Part shown: piece after piece, positions 1-9,124 of the stretch
Layout: every line of letters begins with the position of its first letter
Numbering within the stretch: the stretch's first letter is position 1
Origin: Crocinitomicaceae bacterium
GTDB lineage: Bacteria; Bacteroidota; Bacteroidia; Flavobacteriales_D; Crocinitomicaceae
DNA: 64,000 nt
NCBI GenBank assembly: GCA_029254025.1
Contig: JAQWYK010000034.1
Span: 1-64,000, forward strand
Direction of reading: 5' to 3'
The notes under the pieces: model-generated
The model's database searches: none
What the model saw: the letters and a program-made list of their open reading frames with translations, nothing else
What the model was told of the DNA's origin: nothing
Program-made: the position numbers and the translations under genes

Positions 1-117
1 CATTCCTACGATTGCGAGAATCATGAGAAGAAATACAATTAAACCACCCCAGTTAAACCGAGGAGGACGAGGTTTAAAGTCGCCCGTTGGTTTATATTTT
101 TCGCTTGTGAATGGCAT
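1..117 (-). CDS. N-terminus of a small-N-domain membrane protein (cut by window edge)
   Basis: The reverse strand reads an open frame of 39 codons from ATG at 117 to the edge. It begins MPFTSEKYKPTGDF, continues with a basic, proline-rich stretch (KPRPPRFNW) and then a hydrophobic segment (about residues 25-39) that looks like a first membrane helix with a cytoplasmic N-terminus. This layout is seen in many Bacteroidota inner-membrane proteins, FtsH-type proteases among them, but the fragment is too short to name the family. It is transcribed away from the restriction cassette. Confidence 0.5.
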   Translation of the reverse strand, partial: MPFTSEKYKPTGDFKPRPPRFNWGGLIVFLLMILAIVGM

Positions 118-145
118 TGTTTGGGTTTAGAGTGGATAACGGTTT

Positions 146-257
146 GCAGCTACAAGAAGTTGGCGATTTCGAAGCACTAAACTGTCTGCCACCACAAAAC
201 TTGATACGAAGCACGAAGCTTCATTTAACCACTGAACCGCCAATTTTTTGTAGGTGC
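146..257. repeat. Imperfect inverted repeat, left flank of restriction cassette
   Basis: Positions 146-165 and 238-257 are 20-base arms that pair at 17 of 20 positions (GCAGCTACAAGAAGTTGGCG against the complement of the second arm), separated by 72 bases that contain smaller palindromes such as GAAGCTTC. Short open frames run through 111-469 on both strands, but none looks like a protein, so I treat 118-425 as a structured non-coding flank. Its function is unknown. Confidence 0.6.
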
Positions 258-328
258 TGTTATGTGCTGCCCTTCTGTCTTTTCGTAGGTCTGCTGTGTC
301 AAGTTTGCACTGTCCTTGTGCGGTTGCT

Positions 329-414
329 TGCAGGCTCTTTTGCTTTTTTAGCATTGGGTCAAGCTTTGGCAAAAAAGCAAATGTGCCTGCAAATGCGTGG
401 GCTGTATGTCGGCT
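329..414 (-). repeat. Hairpin repeat element, left copy
   Basis: Positions 329-352 and 368-391 form a 24-base stem (20 of 24 paired) with a 15-base loop; the stem contains TGCAGGC and a run TTTGCTTTTTT. Read on the minus strand, 414-368 (AGCCGACA..ACGC..TTTGCAGG..CACATTTGC) aligns with about 80% identity to 5621-5577 on the other side of the restriction genes, in the same orientation. The two copies thus form an imperfect direct repeat of about 46 bases bracketing 5 kb of DNA. Confidence 0.65.
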
Positions 415-425
415 GTGTCCTTTCA

Positions 426-2843
426 TTACGCTGCTTTCTGTTTGTATAAATGTTGTTGAAATTCTATAAACAGTCTGCTGATGTTTGCAACGTCACCCAA
501 AATTTCTTTCGCATCTTCTAACGATTGATATTTGTTTGTCAGCAAGATTGGTAGTTTCTCTTGGTCAAGTTCTTCTACACCTGTTTCAATGTATTTGCTC
601 AACACAAATTCAATAAACTCTTTTTGCTTGTTGTCAAGTAAGGCAAAAATTGTCGCTTGTGCTGCTGCAACTCTTGCTTCTCTTGTCATTGGTTTGGTGT
701 CGCTGTTAAACACATATTCCAACACATCAAACAAGTCGCTTTTTTCTGCGTCAATTAGTTTTTGTAAAGTGGTTAGTTCTTCTTTACCGAAACCTGCTTC
801 GTCCAGTTTTTCTAATAGTGTTCGTCTTGTGATTGGATTGCTCCAAAGTGTCCGCAATTCATCTTCGCTTTTGAAAAGGTTTGGCAATTCACCAAACAGA
901 TTATTCAAAAATTCTTCTGCTGAAATAGGTCTGCCGTCTGCACTCCAAAATGAAGTTGAAATCATTGATTGAATTTCACGTTCCTTGCCGTCTTTCAACT
1001 TCACTTTTATTTTTTGTCGCTTGTTGCAGTCGCAATTCATTTCACCACAAATTTCGCAAGGCTCTTTCGGTTTCTTTTCACAAACGCAAGGCGTCTGATT
1101 GCAAACTTTACAAGGCTTTGGTGGTGGCGTTTCGCAAACACAAGGAATTTGTCCGCATTTGGAGCAAGGGTCTTCTTCTTGTGGTTCTCCGTCCCATTCA
1201 GGGTCGGCAAAATGGTGATAAGCATCTACATAATCATAAATGGTAAAAAACTCTTTGCCATCAAACAACCGTGTTCCTCGTCCTACAATTTGTTTAAACT
1301 CTATCATTGAGTTTACTGGTCGCATTAAAACAATGTTGCGGATATTTCTTGCATCAACTCCTGTTGAGAGTTTTTGCGAAGTAGTTAAAATGGTCGGGAT
1401 TGTTTTTTCGTTTTCTTGAAACTCTCTTAAAAACTGTTCGCCAATTTCGCCATCGTTTGCAGTAACACGAACACAATAATTTGGGTCGGTGCTTTTTTTG
1501 TATTGGTTTACTAAATCTCTAACCAATGCAGCGTGTGGCTGATTGGCACAAAATATAATTGCCTTTTCTTTTTGGTTGGCTTCGTCTAAATAGATGTTTA
1601 CCCGCTTTGCTTCTCTTGCAACAATTTCAATGGTGCGGTTAAAATCTTTTTCTTCATAATTTTTGCCTTCTTCAATTTCGCCCTCAATTATTTGGTCATC
1701 GCTGGTGTAGATATAATCGTCAAGCGTTGTCTTGATGCGTTTTACTTTGAATGGCGTTAGGAAACCGTCATTGATACCTTCTTTCAAAGAATAGATGTAA
1801 ACAGGTTCGCCAAAATATTTGTAAGTATCTACATTGTCTTTGCGTTTGGGTGTGGCGGTTAAACCCAACTGAACGGCTGGCGAAAAATATTCTAAAATGC
1901 CTCTCCAGTTTCCTTCATCGTTTGCTCCGCCTCGGTGGCACTCGTCAATAATTATAAAGTCAAAATAGTCGGCTGGATATTGTCCAAAGTTTGGTTTCGG
2001 ATTTCCTTCTTTGTCTCTGCCACTCATAAACGATTGAAAAATGGTAAAAAAAATGCTTCCGTTTGTTGGCACTTTTCCATCTTTCTTTACTTCGCTTGGT
2101 TTAATTCTTACCAAAGCATCATCGGCAAAGGCAGAAAAAGCATTGAAGGCTTGGTCGGCTAAAATGTTTCTGTCTGCTAAAAATAAAATGCGTGGTCTGC
2201 GGCTTCCGTCTCGTTTTAAGTTCCAACGGGTTTGAAATAGTTTCCACGCTATTTGAAATGCAATAGCGGTTTTTCCTGTTCCTGTGGCAAGGGTTAATAA
2301 AATGCGTTGCTGATTGTTGGCAATGGCTTCAATGGTATTGCGAACTGCTATTTCCTGATAATAGCGAAGTTGCCAAGTGCCGCTTTTATCTTCATACGGA
2401 ACGGCTGCAAACTTCTCACGCCACTCATTTTCAATTGTCAATTGTCCATTGTCAATTGGATACGTTTTATTCCAAAGTTCTTCGGGTGTTAAATAATCTG
2501 CAACCAAACCTTCGGCACCTGTTTTCATACAGATGCTGTAAATCTCTTTTCCGTTGGTGCTGTAAGTAGTTTCTAATTTTAGTTTTTCTGCATATTGTTT
2601 GGCTTGTGCCACTCCTTCACCTACGCCCAAATCATCGCTTTTGGCTTCTACTACTGCAAGCTTAATTCCTTTGTAAACCAACACATAATCGGCAGTAAGT
2701 TTTTTTGCTCTTATTCCTCCTGTTTGTATTTTACCTGCGGTAATGTTGTATTCACGAAGGATTTTAGAACCCTCTACAACGCCCCAACCACAAGCTTTTA
2801 ACTTCGGGTCTATGAGTTCTGCTCTTGTTTCTGCTTCGTTCAT
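426..2843 (-). CDS. hsdR: Type I restriction enzyme, R subunit (HsdR)
   Basis: Motor and nuclease subunit of a type I restriction-modification complex: it translocates DNA with ATP and cuts unmodified DNA. Of 805 residues, the N-terminus holds a PD-(D/E)xK nuclease (D52, then E66-A-K68). The SF2 helicase core has Walker A ATGTGKT (186-192), DECH (300-303), LTATP (328-332) and motif VI QIVGRGTR (518-525). Between helicase and C-terminal domain, residues 560-606 hold three successive CxxCxxxxCxC motifs (12 cysteines), a probable zinc-binding insert that not all HsdR proteins have. It is the last gene of the hsdM-hsdS-hsdR operon; its ATG overlaps the hsdS stop by 4 bases. Length and motifs fit an intact EcoEI-like (type IB) R subunit. 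Confidence 0.93.
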   Translation of the reverse strand: MNEAETRAELIDPKLKACGWGVVEGSKILREYNITAGKIQTGGIRAKKLTADYVLVYKGIKLAVVEAKSDDLGVGEGVAQAKQYAEKLKLETTYSTNGKEIYSICMKTGAEGLVADYLTPEELWNKTYPIDNGQLTIENEWREKFAAVPYEDKSGTWQLRYYQEIAVRNTIEAIANNQQRILLTLATGTGKTAIAFQIAWKLFQTRWNLKRDGSRRPRILFLADRNILADQAFNAFSAFADDALVRIKPSEVKKDGKVPTNGSIFFTIFQSFMSGRDKEGNPKPNFGQYPADYFDFIIIDECHRGGANDEGNWRGILEYFSPAVQLGLTATPKRKDNVDTYKYFGEPVYIYSLKEGINDGFLTPFKVKRIKTTLDDYIYTSDDQIIEGEIEEGKNYEEKDFNRTIEIVAREAKRVNIYLDEANQKEKAIIFCANQPHAALVRDLVNQYKKSTDPNYCVRVTANDGEIGEQFLREFQENEKTIPTILTTSQKLSTGVDARNIRNIVLMRPVNSMIEFKQIVGRGTRLFDGKEFFTIYDYVDAYHHFADPEWDGEPQEEDPCSKCGQIPCVCETPPPKPCKVCNQTPCVCEKKPKEPCEICGEMNCDCNKRQKIKVKLKDGKEREIQSMISTSFWSADGRPISAEEFLNNLFGELPNLFKSEDELRTLWSNPITRRTLLEKLDEAGFGKEELTTLQKLIDAEKSDLFDVLEYVFNSDTKPMTREARVAAAQATIFALLDNKQKEFIEFVLSKYIETGVEELDQEKLPILLTNKYQSLEDAKEILGDVANISRLFIEFQQHLYKQKAA

Positions 2844-4003
2844 ACTACTACTGCTGTTGTTTTTAATTCTCCTGAAAACGCTTTTTGCAAAACGGATTTT
2901 TTGAGTTCTTCTAAGTCGCTTATTTTCTTTTGATAGATGGCTTCCAATTTTTGAGTTTCAATTCTCAATTCATCAATTCTGTCAATAATTTGCATCTGTT
3001 TCTTCACTGGTATAAATGGAATTTCAGCATCAGTAATTGCACCAATACCTACATTACCTTGACCAACTGTGCCAGTTTCATTAGCAAAATATTGGTCTTT
3101 GAAAATATTAGTCCAAGAAAAATAAAGGAAGAACTTAGGCAGATATTTATCTGAAAAACGTATTGATGCAATTCGTTGATTAAGCAAATAGTTTTCTTTT
3201 TCAATTATTACGGTGAAACCGTAATCTCTTTTCTTTTTTGTTCCTGTTTGAGTTATGATAACATCGTTTAATTGAAGAAGTGCTTTTGTTAGTGCCTTTT
3301 CATCAAGTTTATCAATAAAAACTGGACTTTCATTTTCTCTTATTACTCCTGGTCGAACATTGCCCATTCTAATAACTTGATATTTTCCTTTTGTAGTGAA
3401 GTCTGTGCTTTTAAATGAATAACCGCCAATAACTTTAGCTACATCTGAAATGATTTTCTTTTCGCTTGTATCAAATAGTTTAGTAAACAAATCGTCTAAG
3501 TAACTTTCAAAAAGTTCTTTGGCGTTTTGTAGGTTTTGTTGGGCATTGGTTTTTGCTTTGGCTATGGCGGCAAAGGCTTCGTCTAAGATTGATACTATGC
3601 GTTGTTGCTCGGGAAGTGAGGGAAGTGGGATTTCAATATCTTTGAAATCATTTTTTTGTAAGTGTTTTATTGTAGCACCTTTAAAATGTTTTTTTCCTAT
3701 TAGGTCTTCATTAAGTAATAGGAAAAAGAACAAATACTTAATGTCCGAATTATATTTTGTTCTAATTGACCATGTATCTGTTGAATAAGAAGCAGCACCA
3801 TCGTAAAAGTGAACATAAAAATTTCCTCCTGTTGGCAAGAAAATATTTCTACCATCAATTATACTTTGATTAATAGTTTTTATATTCTTACCACTGATAA
3901 AAAATGGAAATTCACCTCCTTCATTTCCTTTAGATTTGGTAGTGGATTTTTTATTTTCCACAATCACTTCCCCCAATTTTTTTATTTCCCAACCTTGTTT
4001 CAT
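2840..4003 (-). CDS. hsdS: Type I restriction enzyme, specificity subunit (HsdS)
   Basis: DNA-recognition subunit that determines the bipartite target of the HsdM/HsdR complex. The 387 residues show the expected order: first target-recognition domain (about 1-125), a conserved helical spacer starting PLPSLPEQQRIVSILDEA (about 127-175), a second recognition domain (about 185-320), and a second helical spacer with a matching IPVKKQMQIIDRIDEL segment and the terminal LKKSVLQKAFSGEL motif. Both spacers are present, so the gene looks full length. Start and stop each overlap a neighbour by 4 bases, implying translational coupling. I saw no second partial hsdS or inverted copy that would suggest phase-variable shuffling. 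Confidence 0.92.
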   Translation of the reverse strand: MKQGWEIKKLGEVIVENKKSTTKSKGNEGGEFPFFISGKNIKTINQSIIDGRNIFLPTGGNFYVHFYDGAASYSTDTWSIRTKYNSDIKYLFFFLLLNEDLIGKKHFKGATIKHLQKNDFKDIEIPLPSLPEQQRIVSILDEAFAAIAKAKTNAQQNLQNAKELFESYLDDLFTKLFDTSEKKIISDVAKVIGGYSFKSTDFTTKGKYQVIRMGNVRPGVIRENESPVFIDKLDEKALTKALLQLNDVIITQTGTKKKRDYGFTVIIEKENYLLNQRIASIRFSDKYLPKFFLYFSWTNIFKDQYFANETGTVGQGNVGIGAITDAEIPFIPVKKQMQIIDRIDELRIETQKLEAIYQKKISDLEELKKSVLQKAFSGELKTTAVVV

Positions 4004-5454
4004 ATCAGTTCCAAAATTGAGTTTAAAATATCGGCACTTTCTTCATCCAAGGCTTTCATTTCTTCTAAAATTTGTTGCGGTTGGCGTAAAGCGGCTTCTT
4101 CTTTTTTGTTGGGGTTTTTGGCACTTAGGTCAAAAGTGTTTTGGTCAATGTCTTTTACATTAATTGTCCAAGAGTTTTCGCTTTCGCCTTTTGTTTTTTG
4201 CAAGGCAACAAAATCTGCCAAATCGTTTTCGTTTAGTGGGTTTGTTTTGCCAAGGTTTCGGGCTAAATTCAGTTGGTAAAACCAAACCTTTTTGGTGCTG
4301 CTGCCTTTTTCAAAAAACAATACCACCGTTTTTACTCCTGCACCTGTAAAGGTTCCGCCTGGCAAATCTAACACGGTATGCAGGTTGCAATTTTCAAGAA
4401 TTAGTTTTCGTAAACTCACAGAAGCATTGTCGGTATTGCTCAAAAATGTATTTTTAATAACCACACCTGCTTTGCCACCTGCTTTCATAATCTTAATAAA
4501 ATGCTGCATAAACAAGGAGGCCGTTTCGCCCGTTTTTATTGGGAAGTTTTGCTGCACTTCGGCTCTTTCTTTTCCTCCAAATGGTGGGTTAGCCAATACA
4601 ATATCGTAGCGGTCTTTTTCTTGTATGTCGGCAAGGTTTTCGGCAAGTGTGTTTGTATGCACAATGTTTGGTGCTTCCACTCCGTGTAAAATCATATTCA
4701 TTGTGCCAATTATGTAAGCCAATGATTTTTTTTCTTTTCCGTAAAAGGTTTTTTTCTGTAAGGTTTCTACATCTTTGGTCGTAAGGTTTTTTGTGCTTCT
4801 TAAATAGTCGTAAGCCTCTACCAAGAAACCCGCTGAACCTACTGCACCGTCATAAATTTTATTTCCTATTTCGGGTGCTACCACTTTTACAATGGTTCTA
4901 ATCAATGGTCGTGGTGTGTAATATTCTCCACCGTTACGCCCAGCGTTGCCCATATTTTTAATCTTGTCCTCATAGAGGTGGCTCATTTCGTGCTTTTCAG
5001 CGTGGGTTCTAAAACGCAATTCGTCAATGCGGTTTATTACTTCACGCAAATTATAGCCGCTTTGTATTCGGTTTTTTAGTTCGCTAAAAATCTCCCCAAT
5101 TTTATATTCAATGGTGTCGGCACTTTCGGCATCGGCTTTAAACTTTTTGAGGTAGGGAAATAGTTTAATATTTACAAAGTCGGAAAGGTCGTCACCTGTC
5201 AACGCTTTGTGGTGGTCAAGTTTTCCTTCTTTGTCTTTGGGTGCAGCCCACTTGCTCCATTGGTATTCTTTGTCAATAATGTTCGTGTAAGACTTGCCAG
5301 TTAGTTCGGCTGCTGTGGCTTTGTCCTTTTCTAAGTCGTCCAAATATTTGAGGAACAAAACCCAAGAAGTCTGCTCTACATAATCTAATTCACTTCCGCA
5401 ACCTGCGTCTTTGTGCAGTATGTCGTCTATATTTTTAAAGGTTTGTTCAAACAT
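4000..5454 (-). CDS. hsdM: Type I restriction-modification N6-adenine methyltransferase (HsdM)
   Basis: Modification subunit; with HsdS it methylates adenine in the target using S-adenosylmethionine. Of 484 residues, about 1-140 form the N-terminal helical HsdM domain. EYYTPRPLI (177-185) precedes the SAM-binding motif I, here DGAVGSAGF (202-210) in place of the commoner DPACGTGGF; the catalytic motif IV NPPFGG lies at 289-294. It is the first gene of the operon. The ATG at 5454 follows a short A/T-rich leader beside the right-hand hairpin repeat. The motif I variant keeps the acidic residue and glycines, so activity is likely. Confidence 0.93.
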   Translation of the reverse strand: MFEQTFKNIDDILHKDAGCGSELDYVEQTSWVLFLKYLDDLEKDKATAAELTGKSYTNIIDKEYQWSKWAAPKDKEGKLDHHKALTGDDLSDFVNIKLFPYLKKFKADAESADTIEYKIGEIFSELKNRIQSGYNLREVINRIDELRFRTHAEKHEMSHLYEDKIKNMGNAGRNGGEYYTPRPLIRTIVKVVAPEIGNKIYDGAVGSAGFLVEAYDYLRSTKNLTTKDVETLQKKTFYGKEKKSLAYIIGTMNMILHGVEAPNIVHTNTLAENLADIQEKDRYDIVLANPPFGGKERAEVQQNFPIKTGETASLFMQHFIKIMKAGGKAGVVIKNTFLSNTDNASVSLRKLILENCNLHTVLDLPGGTFTGAGVKTVVLFFEKGSSTKKVWFYQLNLARNLGKTNPLNENDLADFVALQKTKGESENSWTINVKDIDQNTFDLSAKNPNKKEEAALRQPQQILEEMKALDEESADILNSILELI

Positions 5455-5576
5455 ATTTTATTTCTCTTATTTATTGGTCGTAAAGGTAAATTTTTAAAGC
5501 CTGTTATTGTCAAAAGTTGCTCTCAAATTGTCACCTGTCCACTTGTCGGGTGGTGGGTGGGCTTTGGGTGCGGTTG

Positions 5577-5641
5577 GGCAAAATTAAATGTGCTGCAAAA
5601 GCGTTGGCTCGTGTGTCGGCTTGCAGCTCTTTTAATTTTGC
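5577..5641 (-). repeat. Hairpin repeat element, right copy
   Basis: Positions 5578-5598 and 5621-5641 form a 21-base stem with 19 pairs and a 22-base loop (GCAAAATTAAATGTGCTGCAA against its partner). The 5577-5621 part aligns on the minus strand with 368-414 on the left flank, including the two TGTG/GAGA-type mismatches at equivalent stem positions. The order of the two arms is permuted relative to the left copy: there the CTGCA end is at the stem base, here it is next to the loop. The remainder of 5455-5841 holds GCGTTGGC repeats and no convincing gene. Confidence 0.65.
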
Positions 5642-5841
5642 GAAGCGTTGGCAGTCTTTCGTCTGTCTGTCCAATGTTAGCACTGTCTGTCGTTTTAGGG
5701 TTGCACATAACTTATATATAACCGCCACAAAAGTGCACATATCCATCCACCGTCAGCTGGATAAGCGCACCTTTTTGGCGCATTATTCGTTTTTAAAATT
5801 AACAAAAAAAAGATGCTCTAGCCCTCTTTCTTTATCCTTTG

Positions 5842-8382
5842 CTAAAAACTTCGCAACACCTTGTGGGTTGGATAGCGTTCTTCCTGCATCCATTGCTTCA
5901 ACTGATCCAGCGATACATTCTTGACCTCAATCACTTTGGATGCTCCTGGCAAGAGGTCGAAATAGTTATCGGAAAAATCGCCTTTCAGCAGTTCTAAATA
6001 AATGTCTTTCGCTAAATGTCCGTTATTGCTGATGAGCAATACGCCTGGCGATTGCCATTGCAGGGTGAGAGAGGGTTCTTCCAACTTCATTTCCTTTGGT
6101 GGTACAAAGTAGTGGAGCGTTTCGGCCAGGTCTTTTTCGTTATTGCGCAAGGTAACCCGAAGCAGACTCTTCTGTTTTTTTCTGCGTCCGCCAGAGATCC
6201 ATCTCCTTGGTAAAACATCCAGGATAGTCGATGAATTCGGCGAGAGCTGAACAAGGAAATGTCGGGTTTTTAAGACTGCACCTTCAAAGTCTACCCAATC
6301 AATTACGAGATAGTTCACTTCATGCGAATCACCCTCATTTACTAAATGTATAGCGTAACTATCGTTTTGTTCCTCCACCGTCAACATTAAAGGCTCAAAC
6401 GCTCGTTTCACCACATAATGACTGGCTTTGGGCACACCAAAGTAATCAACACTTGACCAAGATACTACTGGCCAACAATCGTTGAACTGCCAATACAAGG
6501 AACCCATACAATAAGGCTGTCGCGTGCGCTGTGCTTCAATAGCGATTTGCATGCCACGTGCTTGCACCAATTGTGAGACATAGGCATAATCGTCGAGGTT
6601 CTTCGGGACAGGGTAATCGCGCGCCATGTATTCATCAATGGTTTCGAAACCTACGGGGTGCTTTTGGTGATTTTTCCATTCAGCGGAAGTAAGGTCGTTG
6701 TTTCCTGCTCCGACAAACTCCTCAAAATGAAGTGGACTCGGAAAACTTTGGAAGCCAAACTCCGACGCAAAGCGCCCTACTTTCTCGCGGTAGCGTTCAA
6801 ACGGTTCTTTCCCCCACCAAACTCCCCAATAGTGCTGGTCGCCAGAAACGTAGCTCTCTGCTCTCCCCCATCCGTAGGTAGGTGAAGAAGGATGATACGA
6901 GCGACTCGGGTCTTCTCGTTGCAGAACAGCCGGAATCAAATCATGAAACAAGCGTTGATAGTCGGCATAAATCTTTAGCGAATCTTCTTTGGAATAGTTG
7001 TGCTGCTTTTGCCAGCCCCAATTGTGCCAGGCTTCATCTACTTCGTTATTACCGCACCACAATACGATACTGGGATGATTTCGGAGTCGCCGCACTTGCT
7101 CTTCCACCTCATAACGCACCGTTGACAAAAACGAACTGTCCCCGGGATACAAGGCACACGCAAACATAAAGTCTTGCCAGACCATTATGCCTTTTTCGTC
7201 GCAGAGGTCGTAGAAATAATCGTCTTCATACACCCCACCTCCCCAAACGCGCAACATGTTGAAATTGGCATCCAATGCCCGATCGATGAGTTGCTCGTAC
7301 CCTTCTTTTTTTACCCGAGGTAAGAAAACGTCCAACGGAATCATGTTGGCTCCTTTGGCATAGACCGGCGTATCATTCAGGGAAAAGTAAAAGGATGTGC
7401 CCAACGAATCTGGCGCTTGCACGAGTTCGGCCGTTCTTAAGCCTATCAGTTCTGTGCGCTGATCAATCAATTGATTGTCTTGATAAAGTGCGAAGTCTAT
7501 CGTGTATAAATTTGGATTTCCATAACCATTGCAATTCCAGCGCTTGGGATTTTCTATTTCTACGTCGAACGAAAAATCATTCGGATAACCACCTAACTCA
7601 GTATTCTTCGACTGACCTGTTTCATGCACAAACGCATGCATCATGTATTTTCCTGGCTCCAACAGGTCAATAGTAAAATTCGCTTGAATAACTGCTTTAT
7701 CCTTGGAAAGTTCTTGTTGTTTCAGTTGAATGTTGTCAATTTTCCCAACATCGTAATACTCAATATACACTGGTTTCCAAATCCCTACCGTGGGAAAACG
7801 CGGACCCCAGTCCCAACCAAAATGATATTGTGCTTTACGTGCAAAATTAGCTTCTCCACTGGGAAGAAAGTACGGAAGTTCTTTGGCTTTTTCCGCCACA
7901 ACGTGCTTCGCCGGATGAAAAACGACTTTCACATGATTATCTCCCGGATGGAGTTTTCCATTTAACGAAACAGTCCAGCTCCGGAACATGTTATCCGTCC
8001 TTCTTACGCGCTTATTATTGACATAAATATCGGCATACGTATCGAGTCCCTCAAAAATCAAATTGATGCGTTTGGAGTTCATCACCTCCTTGGGCAAATC
8101 GATGGTCGTTTCGTATACCCACGTCTGGTCTTCTATCCAAGTTAACTGGTGTTCGTTGTTTCCAAAAAACGGGTCAGGTATGCGGTCGTTGCGATAAAGA
8201 TCGGTATGAATCGTTCCTGGGATATCCGCTGGCAGCGTATCTATATCCGAATTATTCAGCGCATAAACACGCCAATTAGTTGATAGCGGGAGTTGTATAT
8301 GCATTTTCTTGGCATCCATTAGTTGACCCAAAGAAGGCGTCCATCCTAATAAAATCATCCCTATGACAACAATCCACTTCAT
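5842..8382 (-). CDS. Beta-mannosidase, glycoside hydrolase family 2
   Basis: Hydrolyses terminal beta-mannosyl residues, such as the Man-beta-1,4-GlcNAc bond of the N-glycan core. The 846 residues start with a signal peptide (cleavage after about SLGQ, residue 20), followed by the GH2 sugar-binding domain (LTWIEDQTWVYET, about 80-92), an immunoglobulin-like domain and the TIM barrel. The acid/base glutamate is E447 in WCGNNE and the nucleophile E541 in ASEFGFQSFP. Length matches beta-mannosidases rather than the longer beta-galactosidases. It is the last gene of the GH20-glycosylasparaginase-CutC-GH2 operon and overlaps cutC by 4 bases. No membrane anchor is visible, so a periplasmic location is likely. 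Confidence 0.9.
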   Translation of the reverse strand: MKWIVVIGMILLGWTPSLGQLMDAKKMHIQLPLSTNWRVYALNNSDIDTLPADIPGTIHTDLYRNDRIPDPFFGNNEHQLTWIEDQTWVYETTIDLPKEVMNSKRINLIFEGLDTYADIYVNNKRVRRTDNMFRSWTVSLNGKLHPGDNHVKVVFHPAKHVVAEKAKELPYFLPSGEANFARKAQYHFGWDWGPRFPTVGIWKPVYIEYYDVGKIDNIQLKQQELSKDKAVIQANFTIDLLEPGKYMMHAFVHETGQSKNTELGGYPNDFSFDVEIENPKRWNCNGYGNPNLYTIDFALYQDNQLIDQRTELIGLRTAELVQAPDSLGTSFYFSLNDTPVYAKGANMIPLDVFLPRVKKEGYEQLIDRALDANFNMLRVWGGGVYEDDYFYDLCDEKGIMVWQDFMFACALYPGDSSFLSTVRYEVEEQVRRLRNHPSIVLWCGNNEVDEAWHNWGWQKQHNYSKEDSLKIYADYQRLFHDLIPAVLQREDPSRSYHPSSPTYGWGRAESYVSGDQHYWGVWWGKEPFERYREKVGRFASEFGFQSFPSPLHFEEFVGAGNNDLTSAEWKNHQKHPVGFETIDEYMARDYPVPKNLDDYAYVSQLVQARGMQIAIEAQRTRQPYCMGSLYWQFNDCWPVVSWSSVDYFGVPKASHYVVKRAFEPLMLTVEEQNDSYAIHLVNEGDSHEVNYLVIDWVDFEGAVLKTRHFLVQLSPNSSTILDVLPRRWISGGRRKKQKSLLRVTLRNNEKDLAETLHYFVPPKEMKLEEPSLTLQWQSPGVLLISNNGHLAKDIYLELLKGDFSDNYFDLLPGASKVIEVKNVSLDQLKQWMQEERYPTHKVLRSF

Positions 8383-9092
8383 GTATTCAATAGCTCTAAG
8401 ATACGCTTTATTTCCTGTTCATCTGCTTCTCCACCAACTTGGGTAATGCACGCTGAATGATAGAAATTAGCGCTTAAAGCAGAGTTCAGTCTAGCTATAT
8501 TCTCCGAACGAACACCGCCGCCCACAATAATGGTTAAACGATTTCCTGCTTGTTGGTGGAGTGATTTCAGTCTTTCTGTTCCTTCCAATGCACTTTTCTT
8601 TGCACCTGACGTGAGAATGGCGGAGCAACCTAATTCAACGACTTGATCCAAGGCGATGGCATAATCCTCTACCTCATCAAAGGCACGGTGAAATGTTACT
8701 GGTTTTCCTTGAGCCGCTTTGAGTAATCGCTTGTTGGCAGTAATATCAATTTGGCGATCGGGAGTTAAGCATCCAATTACAAACCCGTCGGCACCATGAT
8801 CAAAGAACAACTGAATATCTTTTTCCATTTGCGTCAATTCCAATTCGGAATGACAAAAATCTCCTCCACGTGGACGCACCAACACATAAACAGGGATTTC
8901 AGTTGTTTTCCGCAGTGCGACAAAGTCCTCCAATTTAGGAGTGACTCCTCCGAGCGCATAATTCTCTGTAAACTCAATGCGATCGGCACCAGCACGAACG
9001 GCTGTCAACGCAGATTCCAGGGTAAAGCAAGCGATTTCTAATCTTGTTCTTGGATTCGTCGGTTCGGGGTTCGAGGTTTGCCGTTCATTCAT
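8379..9092 (-). CDS. cutC: CutC family protein
   Basis: A 237-residue TIM-barrel protein of the CutC family. Recognisable segments are LEIACFTLESALTAVRAGADRIEF near the N-terminus (shown by LTAVRAGADRIEF), YALGGVTP, VYVLVRPRGGDF, GADGFVIGCL and TIIVGGGVRSENI. The family was named for a copper-tolerance phenotype in E. coli, but a copper role is doubtful. Here it is sandwiched between glycosylasparaginase and beta-mannosidase in a glycan-degradation operon, which argues for a sugar-related or housekeeping role (inference). No signal peptide is visible, so it is probably cytoplasmic, unlike its neighbours. Residues 1-17 (rich in N, P, T) are atypical and the true start could be the L-E-I-A region if a non-ATG codon is used. 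Confidence 0.88.
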   Translation of the reverse strand: MNERQTSNPEPTNPRTRLEIACFTLESALTAVRAGADRIEFTENYALGGVTPKLEDFVALRKTTEIPVYVLVRPRGGDFCHSELELTQMEKDIQLFFDHGADGFVIGCLTPDRQIDITANKRLLKAAQGKPVTFHRAFDEVEDYAIALDQVVELGCSAILTSGAKKSALEGTERLKSLHQQAGNRLTIIVGGGVRSENIARLNSALSANFYHSACITQVGGEADEQEIKRILELLNT

Positions 9093-9124
9093 GATTTTTG
9101 TCTTTCGTCTTAACGTTTAATAGC

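Noticed and set aside
1-117. Left-edge gene as ftsH
   Set aside because: Only 39 residues are visible and the AAA domain is outside the window; the N-terminal layout is not specific.
111-469. Overlapping short open frames on both strands beside the RM cassette
   Set aside because: They run through the inverted repeats, have no protein-like composition, and are better explained by the non-coding structure.
2840-4003. Phase-variable hsdS system with inverted partial copies
   Set aside because: Only one hsdS is seen; no second TRD copy, recombinase or matching inverted repeat in the window.
5523-5746. Short minus- and plus-strand frames beside hsdM
   Set aside because: They are shadows of the right-hand hairpin repeat; no ribosome-binding or domain evidence.
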